DNA from: Pseudomonadota bacterium
Lineage (GTDB): Bacteria > Pseudomonadota > Gammaproteobacteria > Burkholderiales > Rhodocyclaceae
Direction of reading: 5' to 3'
NCBI GenBank assembly: GCA_018261905.1
Contig: JAGTRU010000036.1
Location: forward strand, 1-39,321
Length of the DNA stretch: 39,321 bases
A model generated the notes under the pieces. That model worked only from the letters and a program-made list of their open reading frames with translations, made no database searches and was not told where the DNA came from. Below, piece after piece: positions 25,202-33,448 of this stretch (position 1 is its first letter; each line of letters starts with the position of its first letter). The translations under genes were made by a program, and so were the position numbers.

Positions 25202-25831
25202 CTACTCCGGAGCGTCGTCCGGCAAGGCGGGAAGCTCCGCCGGGTGGCCGTTCAGCAAGCGGACGCAGGCCTGCTCGCCGCTCTGCTCAATGATGTTGAT
25301 ACAGGCATAGTCCTGGCCGAGGCGGAACATATTGGCCAGCGGCATGCCGAGCAGCGAGCAGAGCAGCAGACGATTGATGCCGGCATGCCCGGCGATGGCG
25401 ATATTTTCGCCACCCTCGGCGAGAATGCGTTGCCAGGTCGGCAGCAGGCGTTGCTGGACCTCGGCGAAACTCTCGCCGCCGGGGGCCGGCGTGTTCTCGA
25501 TATCGCGGCCGCGGGCGACGAATTGCTCGGGAAAACGCGTCGCGATGTCGCGCCGCAACTGCCCCTCCCACTCGCCCAGGGCAATTTCCCGCAAGCCGGG
25601 AAGGACCTTGATCCGGGCCTTGGTCGGCGCCGCGATGATCTGGGCGGTCTGCAGCGAGCGCAGCAGATCGCTGCAGTAAATGACGCTGATCTCGCGTTCG
25701 CGCAAGGCCTGGGCCAGGGCTTCGACTTGCCGGACGCCGGCGGCGGCCAGGGGGAGGTCGATCTGGCCGATGAAATGGCGGCTGCAGTCGGCGGCCAGGG
25801 CGCCGTGGCGCAGCAGGTAGATGGTGCTCAT
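25202..25831 (-). CDS. Histidine phosphatase family protein (CobC/phosphoglycerate-mutase-like), last gene of Trs/MOP cluster
   Basis: 209-aa phosphatase of the RHG superfamily: YLLRHGALAADCSRHFIG with catalytic H8, a second-arginine region YCSDLLRSLQTAQI, REIALGEWEG and IAGHAGINRLLL with the second catalytic histidine. The GEWEG/LPLAAAG pattern is like CobC-type alpha-ribazole phosphatases, so a nucleotide- or cofactor-phosphate substrate is plausible. Its ATG overlaps the ligase stop by 4 nt (ATGA). A histidine phosphatase is, from memory, also found in the Desulfovibrio DVU_155x neighbourhood. Substrate unknown. Confidence 0.85.
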   Translation of the reverse strand: MSTIYLLRHGALAADCSRHFIGQIDLPLAAAGVRQVEALAQALREREISVIYCSDLLRSLQTAQIIAAPTKARIKVLPGLREIALGEWEGQLRRDIATRFPEQFVARGRDIENTPAPGGESFAEVQQRLLPTWQRILAEGGENIAIAGHAGINRLLLCSLLGMPLANMFRLGQDYACINIIEQSGEQACVRLLNGHPAELPALPDDAPE

Positions 25832-27135
25832 GGGCGGGCTGCCTCGAGGATGGTTCGCTTGCCGCTGCGGCCGTGCAACCGGCCGGCGGATGACAGGGTC
25901 AGGGTTAAGGGCAGGCCGCTCGGCAGCGCCGGGCTATCGGCCAGGGCGGCGCGGATGGCGGTCGGTGAGCCACGCCCGGCGAGATAGCTGACCGCCAGGT
26001 GCAGGGCGGGCGGCGGACCGGACTGGAAGGTGGCGGTAAAGTCGATGATGCCGGGCAGGGCGAACAGCGCCTCGTCGAGATCGGCGATGGTCAGGCGCCG
26101 GCCATCGCCCAGGTCGACGCCGGCGCCGAGCCGGCCGCTGAGGCGGGCCAGGCGGGCGAGCGGCGAACCGCAGGCACAGGTTCCGGGCAGCAGGCGGGAA
26201 AGATCGCCGGTGCGGTAACGGAGCAGCGGCAGGCCACGCCGCTGCAAGGTGGTGAACACCACTTCGCCGGGTTGGCCAGGCAAGACCGGGGCGCCGCTGG
26301 CCGGATCGACAATTTCGACCAGCAGTTCGTGTTCGCGCAGGTGGTAACCGGCGTGGGCGGCGCAATCGACGCCGCCGCCGAGACCCATCTCGGTCATCCC
26401 GTAGTGTTCGAAAATCTCGCAGCCCCAGAGTTCGGCCAGGCTGCGGCGCAGGCTGCCGGCGACATGGTCGGCACTGAGCAGCACGCTGCGTACGGCGAGC
26501 GGCGCCTGGCCGCCAGCGGCGCTGTGGCGGGCGACGGCCAGGGTGGCGACCGGGGCGCCAGCGACGACATCGGGGCGTTCGCGCCGCAGCAGGGCTGCTG
26601 TCGCCGCCGGGTCGGCCGGCCAGCCGGCGAGGATGGGCGTGGCACCGAGATCCTCGAGGGCGGCGGCCAACAGGTCGCCGACGCTACCCGGGCGGGCGCC
26701 AGGAAAAAGGATCGCCACCCGGTCGCCGGGGCGGGCCGGCAGGCGCATGCCGTGGGCGAAGAAATCGCGCGTCGCCGCCTGTTCCTCGGGAGTGAAATAG
26801 AGGCGTTTTGGCGGGCCGCTGGTGCCCGAGGTTTCCAGGCTGACGACATGGCTGATGGCGCTCTGCGACACGGCGAGCAGCGGCGGATCGTGGCGCCGCA
26901 GGTCATCGGTGGTGGTGAACGGGAGGCGCTGCAGATCGGCGATTCGGCGCAGCTCGTTGGCGTCGATGCCGGCCAGGTGGCGCCGGTAGAACGGGCTGTG
27001 CTGCTGCGCCCAGGCGACGCTGGCGCGCAGGGCCGCCAATTGGTGGTCGTGCAGGTCGGCACGGCGAAAGGTCGGGCCGGCCAGCCCAAGTTTGCCGGCG
27101 GTCCACGCGTCGAGCGGGTTGGCGGTGTCAGTCAT
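25828..27135 (-). CDS. Adenylate-forming ligase, PaaK-like (DVU_1553 family)
   Basis: 435-aa AMP-dependent ligase related to phenylacetate-CoA ligase. Motifs: SLETSGTSGPPKRLYFTPEE (ATP-binding loop), FEHYGMTEMGLGG, YRTGDLSRL and a short C-terminal domain ending SGKRTILEAARP with the candidate catalytic lysine. GTCACGSPLARL gives a CxC of unknown use. It would activate a carboxylate as acyl-AMP, then perhaps a CoA or other thioester. The start at 27135 overlaps the radical SAM stop by 8 nt and begins MTDTANPLDAW; a start 12 codons earlier is possible. Substrate unknown. Confidence 0.85.
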   Translation of the reverse strand: MTDTANPLDAWTAGKLGLAGPTFRRADLHDHQLAALRASVAWAQQHSPFYRRHLAGIDANELRRIADLQRLPFTTTDDLRRHDPPLLAVSQSAISHVVSLETSGTSGPPKRLYFTPEEQAATRDFFAHGMRLPARPGDRVAILFPGARPGSVGDLLAAALEDLGATPILAGWPADPAATAALLRRERPDVVAGAPVATLAVARHSAAGGQAPLAVRSVLLSADHVAGSLRRSLAELWGCEIFEHYGMTEMGLGGGVDCAAHAGYHLREHELLVEIVDPASGAPVLPGQPGEVVFTTLQRRGLPLLRYRTGDLSRLLPGTCACGSPLARLARLSGRLGAGVDLGDGRRLTIADLDEALFALPGIIDFTATFQSGPPPALHLAVSYLAGRGSPTAIRAALADSPALPSGLPLTLTLSSAGRLHGRSGKRTILEAARP

Positions 27136-28516
27136 GGTGACAGGTTGTTGGCCGATACAGGCTTTCCCCATTGAGATTGGTCAGATTGTAGGCACAAAAC
27201 GGAATAATTCGGCGATCCGGCGAGACGACGTGGATGAAGCATTCGCGCAGGCGTTCCAGGTCGAGGTTCCAGGCATCCTGGAAAGCCATGCCGGAAATGC
27301 TGAAACTGTGCTGCCGGGCGGCCAGGAAGCGATCGAAACTGCTGACCTCGATGGGGTAGGCACTGTCTTCCGGCGCGCGTTGCGGATTGGCCGCTGCCCA
27401 TTGCTTGGCGACCAGGCGCCGGGCCCGTTGCGCCTCCTCGCCGGGCGGCGGGGCGCCGCAACCGCAGGCTTTGCTGCAACAGTCGGTCGACGCGGCATTG
27501 GCCGCTTGTAGCCGGCCTTGGTCGTCGATGAAAAATTTGCCGCTGAACGAGCAAAAGGCATTTTCGGCCGAGCCGGGGCTCAGGTCGGCGACGCGGATCC
27601 GTCCGGCGGTCTGCGTTTCCAGGGCGGCCATCACCTCGGGCAGGGTGATGCGGTCGGCGTCGGCCGGCGGGTTGGGGTAACGGCCGAAATAGCTGATCGG
27701 CTGGAAATGCACGGCGCGCACGGTCGGCAGGCGCTGCAGCGCGAAATCGACGATGGCGCCGATCTGGTCGATATTGACACCGGGCACCAGGGTCGGCACC
27801 AGGACGACGCCGAGGCCGGCCGCAGCGCAGTGGGCGATCGCCTGTTCCTTGAGGTCCCGCAGGTCGGCGCCGCGGATCTGCTGATAGACCCGATCGCTGA
27901 CCCCGTCGAATTGCAGGAAGACGCAGTCCAGCCCGGCCGCCGCCAGTTGTTCCGCGTAGCCGGCGTGCTTGGCCAGGCGCAGGCCGTTGCTGTTGAGCTG
28001 GACGAAGTCGAAACCGCGGGCGCGGATCAGGCGGATGATTTCCGGCAGGTCGTCGCGCACCGTCGGCTCGCCGCCGGAAAGCTGGATATTGACCGGGTTG
28101 CCATGTTCGAGCAGGCGCTGCAGCCAGGTTTCGATCTCGGCCAGCGACGGATCGTCGGCTTCCCGGCTGGCGCTGGCGAAGCACACCGGACAGCGCAGGT
28201 TGCAGCGTTGGGTCACTTCGAGCAGCACGCAGCAACTGTGCTGGCGGTGTTCCGGGCAGAGGCCGCAATCGTGCGGGCAGCCGCGCTGGCTGGCGGTCTC
28301 CAGGACGGGTGGCGGGGCCGCTCGCGGGCCCCGCTCGGCCCATCGCCGATAGCTGGCCAGACCGCGCCAGATGATGGTCTTGTAGCTGCCGTGGGTGGCG
28401 CAGTGCTTGACCAGGTAGACGTTGTCGCCCTCGGCCACGCGTTGCGCCGCGATGCGCTGCAGGCAGACCGGGCAGACGCTTTCGGTGGCGGCGAGAATTT
28501 GTTGACCGTCAGGCAT
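27128..28516 (-). CDS. trsS: Radical SAM protein, TrsS-like
   Basis: 462-aa radical SAM enzyme. An N-terminal zinc-ribbon-like segment (C15-x2-C18, H38-C39) and Cys-rich region (GCPHDCGLCPEHRQHSCC, 79-96) precede the core motif C105-x3-C109-x2-C112 (QRCNLRCPVCF) and GGEPT (148-152). A second Cys cluster, DCCSKACGCG, lies about two thirds along and probably binds an auxiliary Fe-S cluster. The layout matches MoaA/Tes-like radical SAM proteins, and I recall the family as TrsS, which can be a selenoprotein elsewhere; here all positions are cysteine. The start overlaps the previous gene's stop by 1 nt. The reaction is not known. Confidence 0.85.
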   Translation of the reverse strand: MPDGQQILAATESVCPVCLQRIAAQRVAEGDNVYLVKHCATHGSYKTIIWRGLASYRRWAERGPRAAPPPVLETASQRGCPHDCGLCPEHRQHSCCVLLEVTQRCNLRCPVCFASASREADDPSLAEIETWLQRLLEHGNPVNIQLSGGEPTVRDDLPEIIRLIRARGFDFVQLNSNGLRLAKHAGYAEQLAAAGLDCVFLQFDGVSDRVYQQIRGADLRDLKEQAIAHCAAAGLGVVLVPTLVPGVNIDQIGAIVDFALQRLPTVRAVHFQPISYFGRYPNPPADADRITLPEVMAALETQTAGRIRVADLSPGSAENAFCSFSGKFFIDDQGRLQAANAASTDCCSKACGCGAPPPGEEAQRARRLVAKQWAAANPQRAPEDSAYPIEVSSFDRFLAARQHSFSISGMAFQDAWNLDLERLRECFIHVVSPDRRIIPFCAYNLTNLNGESLYRPTTCHHD

Positions 28517-29652
28517 CAGGCGCTCACCGGCTCGTCCTCGGCCTGGTCGAGGGTCAGGCCGCACTGGGCGGCAATGGCGTCGGCGATGGCGCAGGCGCTT
28601 TGATATTTGCAGTGGGCGCCGTAGAGCGCCGCCGGGTCGTCGGCAAAACGCCGGAAGGCCGGTGCGAAACGGCTGGCCAGCGACACCCGGCGGTCCTCCT
28701 GGAGGAGCTTGTCGGCGAGAAAGACGATAGCCGCGGCGCTCAGGCCGCCGCGCGCGAAATCGAAATCCATGTGCTGGCCGATCACTTTGCCGAGCTCCGC
28801 GTAGCCCAGTCCGGCGACCATCGCCTGGCCGGCCGCGGCATGCGCCGGCTGGCCCTTGGCGATGTCATGGAGCAGGCCGCCGGCGCGTACCAGATCGATG
28901 TCGATTGGCGTGCCGCCGCTCGCCAGCCGTTCGGCGATGCTCGTCGCTAGTGCGGCGACGGCCCGGCTGTGGCGGCGGACTGCTACGCCGACGCCCTGGT
29001 TGTCGAGCATGGCCTCGCATTCGGCCGGGCTCGGGACATGCCGATGGCGGGCCAGCTCGGCCAGCCGGGCGTAGTCGGCCGGCGTATCCATGTCAAGCAG
29101 GATGCCTTCGTCGCAGACCGCCAGATCGTCCGCCGCCGCCTCGTGTTTTTGCAACAGGGCGGCCAGTCCGCCTTCGCCGCTACCGGCGAGAATCTCCGCG
29201 AACAGCGTCCGGCCGAGCAGCGGCGGATGGCCGCGTTCGCCGCAAAATGTCGGGTAGAGCAGGAGCGGGCGGCTTGCCGCGTAGTGGGCGGCGAGCGCTG
29301 TAATGGTCGCCGGGCGGAGCAGCGGAATATCCACCGGCAGCAGGAAACAGGCCTCGACCTCGGCCGGCAGGGCGCGCAGCCCGGCCTGGATGCTGCTGTA
29401 CATGCCCTGGCTGAAGTTCGGGTTGGGCACGTTGCTCACTTCGAGGGCGCCGAGCAGCGGCGCCAGTTGCTCGCCGCCATGGCCGGTGACGACGGTGATG
29501 GCGGTGATGCCGGCGGCGCGGAAACTGCTCACCAGGCGGGCGACGGTTGGCTGGCCGGCGAGCGGCAGCAGGGCCTTGCTGCGTCCCATTCGTGACGCAT
29601 AGCCGGCGGCGAGAATCAGCGCGGCGAGGCGCGGGGTTGGCAGATTCGGCAT
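28516..29652 (-). CDS. MocA-like nucleotidyltransferase fused to HD domain (DVU_1551 family)
   Basis: 378-aa two-domain protein. The N-terminal half is a MobA/MocA-type NTP transferase: LILAAGYASRMGRSKALLPL (12-31) and FLLPVDIPLLRP. The LAAG form is typical of MocA, which makes molybdopterin cytosine dinucleotide for xanthine-oxidase-type enzymes such as the MOP in this cluster. The C-terminal half (about 220-378) has HD-domain residues (RRHSRAVAALA, GGLLHDIAKGQPAHA, GQHMDFD), suggesting a metal-dependent phosphohydrolase. The fusion pairs cofactor nucleotide attachment with a hydrolase. ATG at 29652, 1 nt after the previous stop; the open frame upstream lacks family sequence. Confidence 0.88.
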   Translation of the reverse strand: MPNLPTPRLAALILAAGYASRMGRSKALLPLAGQPTVARLVSSFRAAGITAITVVTGHGGEQLAPLLGALEVSNVPNPNFSQGMYSSIQAGLRALPAEVEACFLLPVDIPLLRPATITALAAHYAASRPLLLYPTFCGERGHPPLLGRTLFAEILAGSGEGGLAALLQKHEAAADDLAVCDEGILLDMDTPADYARLAELARHRHVPSPAECEAMLDNQGVGVAVRRHSRAVAALATSIAERLASGGTPIDIDLVRAGGLLHDIAKGQPAHAAAGQAMVAGLGYAELGKVIGQHMDFDFARGGLSAAAIVFLADKLLQEDRRVSLASRFAPAFRRFADDPAALYGAHCKYQSACAIADAIAAQCGLTLDQAEDEPVSA

Positions 29653-29653
29653 C

Positions 29654-30109
29654 TCAGAATTGCTCGGCACCGCTACGCCCGTCCAGTTCGAAACCGTTGG
29701 CCTCGAGTATTTCCTTGACCTTGAGTACGGCCTCAAGGATCAGGCCGGGGCAACGTTCGACCCGCAACTCGGCCTTGCCCTCGATGATCTGGGCGCAGTT
29801 GATGCCGCCGTAGCGGGGGCTGTATTCGTCGCGAAACCAGTCGACGTATTCCTCGAGCATCAATGGCAGACGCGGGTGTTCTCCGTGGTTGTCGCCGTCC
29901 ATCCCGGCGTACAGGCCGATCAGGCAGCAACCGCCGCTCAGCGTGCCGCAGACCAGGCCGTTGCACATGCCGCTGGCCAGTCCGGACATCGCGCGCAAGA
30001 GGTCGGGATTGCTTTTCTCCTGGGCGTCGAGGCCGATCTGGATCATGACGTGGCTGCATTTGTAGCCTTGCAGCAGGAGTTGGGCAACGCGGAAATTCTC
30101 TTCTGTCAT
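29654..30109 (-). CDS. C-GCAxxG-C-C-like cysteine-rich protein (DVU_1555 family)
   Basis: 151-aa cytosolic protein of the C-GCAxxG-C-C type, probably an Fe-S or redox protein. Conserved cysteines: GYKCSHVMIQIG, then GMCNGLVCGTLSGGCCLIGLY, GGINCAQIIEG and RCPGLILEAV. The canonical GCAxxG is here CNGLVCG. Start at 30109 (MTEENFRVAQLLLQGYKCS); it is separated from neighbours by single nucleotides on both sides. Function not known; its constant company with radical SAM and methyltransferase genes suggests it acts with them. Confidence 0.82.
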   Translation of the reverse strand: MTEENFRVAQLLLQGYKCSHVMIQIGLDAQEKSNPDLLRAMSGLASGMCNGLVCGTLSGGCCLIGLYAGMDGDNHGEHPRLPLMLEEYVDWFRDEYSPRYGGINCAQIIEGKAELRVERCPGLILEAVLKVKEILEANGFELDGRSGAEQF

Positions 30110-30110
30110 G

Positions 30111-30830
30111 TCAGTTTCTCCCTGCCGCCTTGGCGGCAATCAATAGAAAATAGCCGGGACGTTGTTGGCGCAGCTTTTCACCCAGCTCAGGATTCCCGCC
30201 CCAGAGGCTGTCAGTCGAACCGCAGTTCATGATGAGCTGGGCAATAAAGCGTTTGAGCAGTGCCGAATGATCTTCCCAGCGCTCGATGCGCAAGCCGGTC
30301 CTGGCCAGGGCGGCAAGAATGGCGTCGCGGCCGGCAAGGTGACCCGGGCAACCGGCACTCTCCGGGGCGGGGGACGGCGAGGGATCGCGGGCATAAACGT
30401 CGGTGATCGCCAAGCGACCGCCCGGGCGCAGCACGCGCAGGCATTCCGCCAGTGCCGCGCTAGCGTAGCCGGCCAGGGACAATGAACATTCGGCGAGGAT
30501 GCCGCCTATCGAGGCATCGGACAGCGGCAGTCGGCAGGCGTCGGCGGCAATACTTTCCAGCCCTGCCAGGCGCCGGGTGGCGGTCGTTAGCGCCTGGTGA
30601 GAATGGTCGAGGGCGATGACCCGGCAGCCGTGCCGGCGCAGCAACCGGCTGCCGACGCCGCTGCCGCAACCGAGATCGAGAATGTCGGCGCCGGCGGCAA
30701 AACCGGCGCAGTCTATCGCTCGCCGGGTCAGTTCGTTGCCGCCGGGGCGCAACTCATCTCTGGCACAGACCGTGGCGGCATTGCTGGGTAAATGGCCGCT
30801 GGCATAAGGCATGGCGACGGCTTGCCCCAT
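30111..30830 (-). CDS. trsM: SAM-dependent methyltransferase, TrsM-like (DVU_1556 family)
   Basis: 239-aa class I methyltransferase: motif I ILDLGCGSGVGSRLLRRHG, acidic loop ALDHS, post-I IAADACRLPLSD, and ECLRVLRPGGRLAITDVYA. A distinctive region before the C-terminus, IMNCGSTDSLWGGN, has a cysteine. The start at 30830 overlaps the previous stop as TAATG. Substrate unknown; with the radical SAM and nucleotidyltransferase proteins it suggests modification of a small molecule or cofactor. Confidence 0.85.
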   Translation of the reverse strand: MGQAVAMPYASGHLPSNAATVCARDELRPGGNELTRRAIDCAGFAAGADILDLGCGSGVGSRLLRRHGCRVIALDHSHQALTTATRRLAGLESIAADACRLPLSDASIGGILAECSLSLAGYASAALAECLRVLRPGGRLAITDVYARDPSPSPAPESAGCPGHLAGRDAILAALARTGLRIERWEDHSALLKRFIAQLIMNCGSTDSLWGGNPELGEKLRQQRPGYFLLIAAKAAGRN

Positions 30831-31042
30831 TATTTGTCTTCCAGTGCCTGTTCGACCTGGAGCATTTTTCCGAGCGCGAGCTCTTCCGGCACGTAAGTGA
30901 AACCGCAGCCGGGGCAGCGCAGCAGGTCGACGGGAAAGGTGTTGCCCAGGTAGGAGGCTTCGACCTTGCCGGCGGCCAGGGGGAGCTGGCACTTGGCGCA
31001 GAGCAGTCCGGGCTCCGGGGCGGCGGAGGTAGGTTCGGTCAT
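30830..31042 (-). CDS. Small Cys4 zinc-ribbon/rubredoxin-like protein (DVU_1557 family)
   Basis: 70-aa protein with two CxxC pairs (LLCAKCQLPL and LRCPGCGFTYVPEEL), able to bind one metal in a zinc-ribbon or rubredoxin-like site. The start at 31042 lies 5 nt after the upstream stop. Could be an electron carrier for the large flavoprotein next to it, or a structural partner of the methyltransferase that follows. Confidence 0.82.
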   Translation of the reverse strand: MTEPTSAAPEPGLLCAKCQLPLAAGKVEASYLGNTFPVDLLRCPGCGFTYVPEELALGKMLQVEQALEDK

Positions 31043-31047
31043 GGTGT

Positions 31048-33357
31048 CTATCCCAGTTGCATGCGATGGCTGTAGCCGCGGTGGATGACGTAGCGGCCGT
31101 CTTCCACCGTGTATTCGATCCAGTAGGTGATGCTCACCGCCCGGTGGCTGGCGATGAAGTGGCCGGTCTTGGGGGCGATGAGCTTTTCGCCGCTGGTTTC
31201 GGCGTGGACAATGGTCTGCCGTACATCGTCGTGCAGTATCAGTTTGCGTTCGAGATCGGCATGCACGGCGGCGGAGACGATTAGCTCGATACGGTCGGCG
31301 GGTTCGTTCACGGTTTCCTCCCATAAGTCGTGCAATAGGCGGCGTTTGAGTCGTCCGCGGTTTTCCTGGCGCATCGAAAAGCCCGGGTCGGGGCGCGCCG
31401 CCGGGTCGCCGGCGGTGGGAAAGACGAGGTCGAGCAAGTGTATTGCACGCTTGCCGCGCCGCGCGAAATTGTCCCGGCACATGGCGCAATAGGTCAGGTA
31501 GTCAGCGTCGTTCTGGCCGATGCGCCGGTCGACGATCTTGTCGGCGACGGCCGGATTGGCGAATTCGGCGAGGCCGCCGAAGCCGCAGCAGGTGGTCAGC
31601 CCGGGGCCGTCGAGTTCGACCGCCGCCACGCCGCGTTGGTCGAGCAGACGGCGGACGCTGCCCTGGATCGCTGTTTCGTGGCGCGTCGTGCACGGGTCGT
31701 GGATGGCCAGGGTCGCCGCCCGGGGTGAAGCACCGGCCGGCAGGCCAACGCGTTCAAGGACCGACCACAGCGATTGCACCGGCACCTCGGGCTGATGATC
31801 GGTAAACATCCGGAAGCAACTTGAACAGGCCGTAATCACCGTTGGCTGGCCCAGGCGCCGCCATTCGCTGGCGAAGGCCTCGCGGCTTTCGGTGAACAGG
31901 TCTTCGCGGGCGGCCCACTGCGCGGGCGCACCGCAGCAGCCGAGCAGCAGGCCGACGCCGCCGTCAATCGTGGCGCACAGGTGGGCGTAGGTGTTTTCGA
32001 CGTGTTCGGGCGACGAAGCGGCGAGCTGGCAGCCCGGATAGAAGAGTACGGTGCTGCGCTCGAAACCCGGCTGGTGGCGGGCCAGGACGAAGGCATCGCT
32101 GCGGCTGAAGGCGAGGTCGCGCAAGGCGAAGTCGTGGTGCGAGGGGGGCATCTTGCCCTTGGCGGTCATGCCCTGGCGCGCCGACAGGCAGACTTCGCCC
32201 ATCGCGAGATCCTCGGGGCAGACGGCGGCGCAGAGGCCGCAGAGGGTGCACGAATCGATCAGCCGGTTGGTCTTGCGCGGCCCCATGATGATCGTTTCGT
32301 TGTTGTAGATTTCGCGGATGTAGCGCTTCGGATAGGCGCCGTAGTGTTCGAGGAAGGGGCAGACCTTGACGCATTCGAGACAATGGCAGGGGAAGCAGCG
32401 TGTCGCTTCGGCGATGGCCTCGGCCTGGCTGAAGCCGCGCTCTGGATCGGCCGGAATGACGGCCGGCAGTGGCGCGTAGCGGCTCGTGTTGACGTAAAGC
32501 CGCGACGGCTGGGCGCCCTGCGTGTCGCGGTTGGCGGTCAGCGAGGCGCCCTGCAGCATGCGGTCGATCGACAGCGAGGCGTAGCGGCCGTCCTGCAGGG
32601 AGTTGATCGGCGAATAGCCGGCGCCGTAGCGCTGGCTGCCGCCGGCGAAGACTTTTGGATGGCTGGTGGCGAAAGTCAGCGCGTCGATGGCGAGATGCCC
32701 ATCGGCGGCGAGCGCCAGCACGCCAGCGAGGGCCGGTTGCGGGTCGGGACCGAGGCCGAGGTAGATGGCATCGAATTGGTCGGCCAGCGCGGCGAGGCCA
32801 TCGGCCGAGGCGAGGTCGATCTCTTCGTTGAGGCGAAATTCCACGCTGGTGTTGGCGAAACGCGCCAGGTCGGCGTCGATGGCGGTGCCCGGCAAAATCT
32901 GCGGATCGTAGGTGCGCAAGCGGGCGAGCGCCTCGGGCCGTGCCTCGAAAAGGACCACGGTGTGACCCTTGACGCCGAGTTCGGCGGCAACGCACAGGCC
33001 GGACAGACCGGCGCCGACAACAGCGATGCGCTTCTTGGCGAGTTGTTTATTGGTCCGGAACGGGGCGGCGGCGAAACCGGCGTCAACGCAAGCGCGTTCC
33101 AGTTGATGTATTTGGATGGCAGCGCCGGCGGCGCTACGCTTGCAAGCGCTTTCGCAGGGGTGATCGCAGATATGGCCGATGATGGCGGGAAACGGGATGA
33201 TGCGGGCGAAAAGTGCGTGGGCGGCCTTGAAGTCTCCTTTGCGCAGCAGTTCCATCATGCCGCGCATGTCGACGTGTACAGGACAGGCTGCGGTGCAGGC
33301 CGGCGCCTGTTCCTCAATGCAGCGGGACTCCCAGTCCCGAACTTGTTGACCGTCCAT
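31048..33357 (-). CDS. Flavin / Fe-S dicluster / CCG-domain oxidoreductase of the MOP cluster
   Basis: 769-aa multi-domain electron-transfer protein. In order: GltB-type N-terminal Fe-S region (C13, C21, C25, GHICDHPCESACKR), a shortened pyridine-nucleotide-disulfide oxidoreductase domain with dinucleotide motif VVGAGLSG (113-120) and GLPD-like INSLQDGRYASLSIDRML, a dicluster segment (CFPCHCLECVKVCPF, SCTLCGLCAAVCPE), two CCG cysteine-rich domains (LLGCCGAPAQW, TTCCGFGGLAEF) as in heterodisulfide reductase B and GlpC, and a C-terminal domain of about 80 residues that I do not recognise. It probably passes electrons from MOP/ferredoxin to NAD(P) or to a disulfide-like acceptor. The combination resembles an electron-bifurcation module. 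Confidence 0.85.
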   Translation of the reverse strand: MDGQQVRDWESRCIEEQAPACTAACPVHVDMRGMMELLRKGDFKAAHALFARIIPFPAIIGHICDHPCESACKRSAAGAAIQIHQLERACVDAGFAAAPFRTNKQLAKKRIAVVGAGLSGLCVAAELGVKGHTVVLFEARPEALARLRTYDPQILPGTAIDADLARFANTSVEFRLNEEIDLASADGLAALADQFDAIYLGLGPDPQPALAGVLALAADGHLAIDALTFATSHPKVFAGGSQRYGAGYSPINSLQDGRYASLSIDRMLQGASLTANRDTQGAQPSRLYVNTSRYAPLPAVIPADPERGFSQAEAIAEATRCFPCHCLECVKVCPFLEHYGAYPKRYIREIYNNETIIMGPRKTNRLIDSCTLCGLCAAVCPEDLAMGEVCLSARQGMTAKGKMPPSHHDFALRDLAFSRSDAFVLARHQPGFERSTVLFYPGCQLAASSPEHVENTYAHLCATIDGGVGLLLGCCGAPAQWAAREDLFTESREAFASEWRRLGQPTVITACSSCFRMFTDHQPEVPVQSLWSVLERVGLPAGASPRAATLAIHDPCTTRHETAIQGSVRRLLDQRGVAAVELDGPGLTTCCGFGGLAEFANPAVADKIVDRRIGQNDADYLTYCAMCRDNFARRGKRAIHLLDLVFPTAGDPAARPDPGFSMRQENRGRLKRRLLHDLWEETVNEPADRIELIVSAAVHADLERKLILHDDVRQTIVHAETSGEKLIAPKTGHFIASHRAVSITYWIEYTVEDGRYVIHRGYSHRMQLG

Positions 33358-33380
33358 GATGGGGCCTCTTCTAGTCAGAA

Positions 33381-33417
33381 CGGCTGGGAACGGATATCGA
33401 ACTCCCGTTCCCAGCCG
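33381..33417 (-). terminator. Intra-operonic hairpin between MOP and the flavin/Fe-S protein gene
   Basis: A perfect 13-bp stem (33381-33393 with 33405-33417) with an 11-nt loop fills the only sizeable gap between MOP and the genes behind it. No T run follows on the minus strand, so RNA processing or 3'-end stabilisation of the MOP message is more likely than termination. It parallels the hairpin at 18006-18037 behind AOR. Confidence 0.55.
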
Positions 33418-33448
33418 GTTATTGCTTGCTTAGTACTTGGCGAACTGC

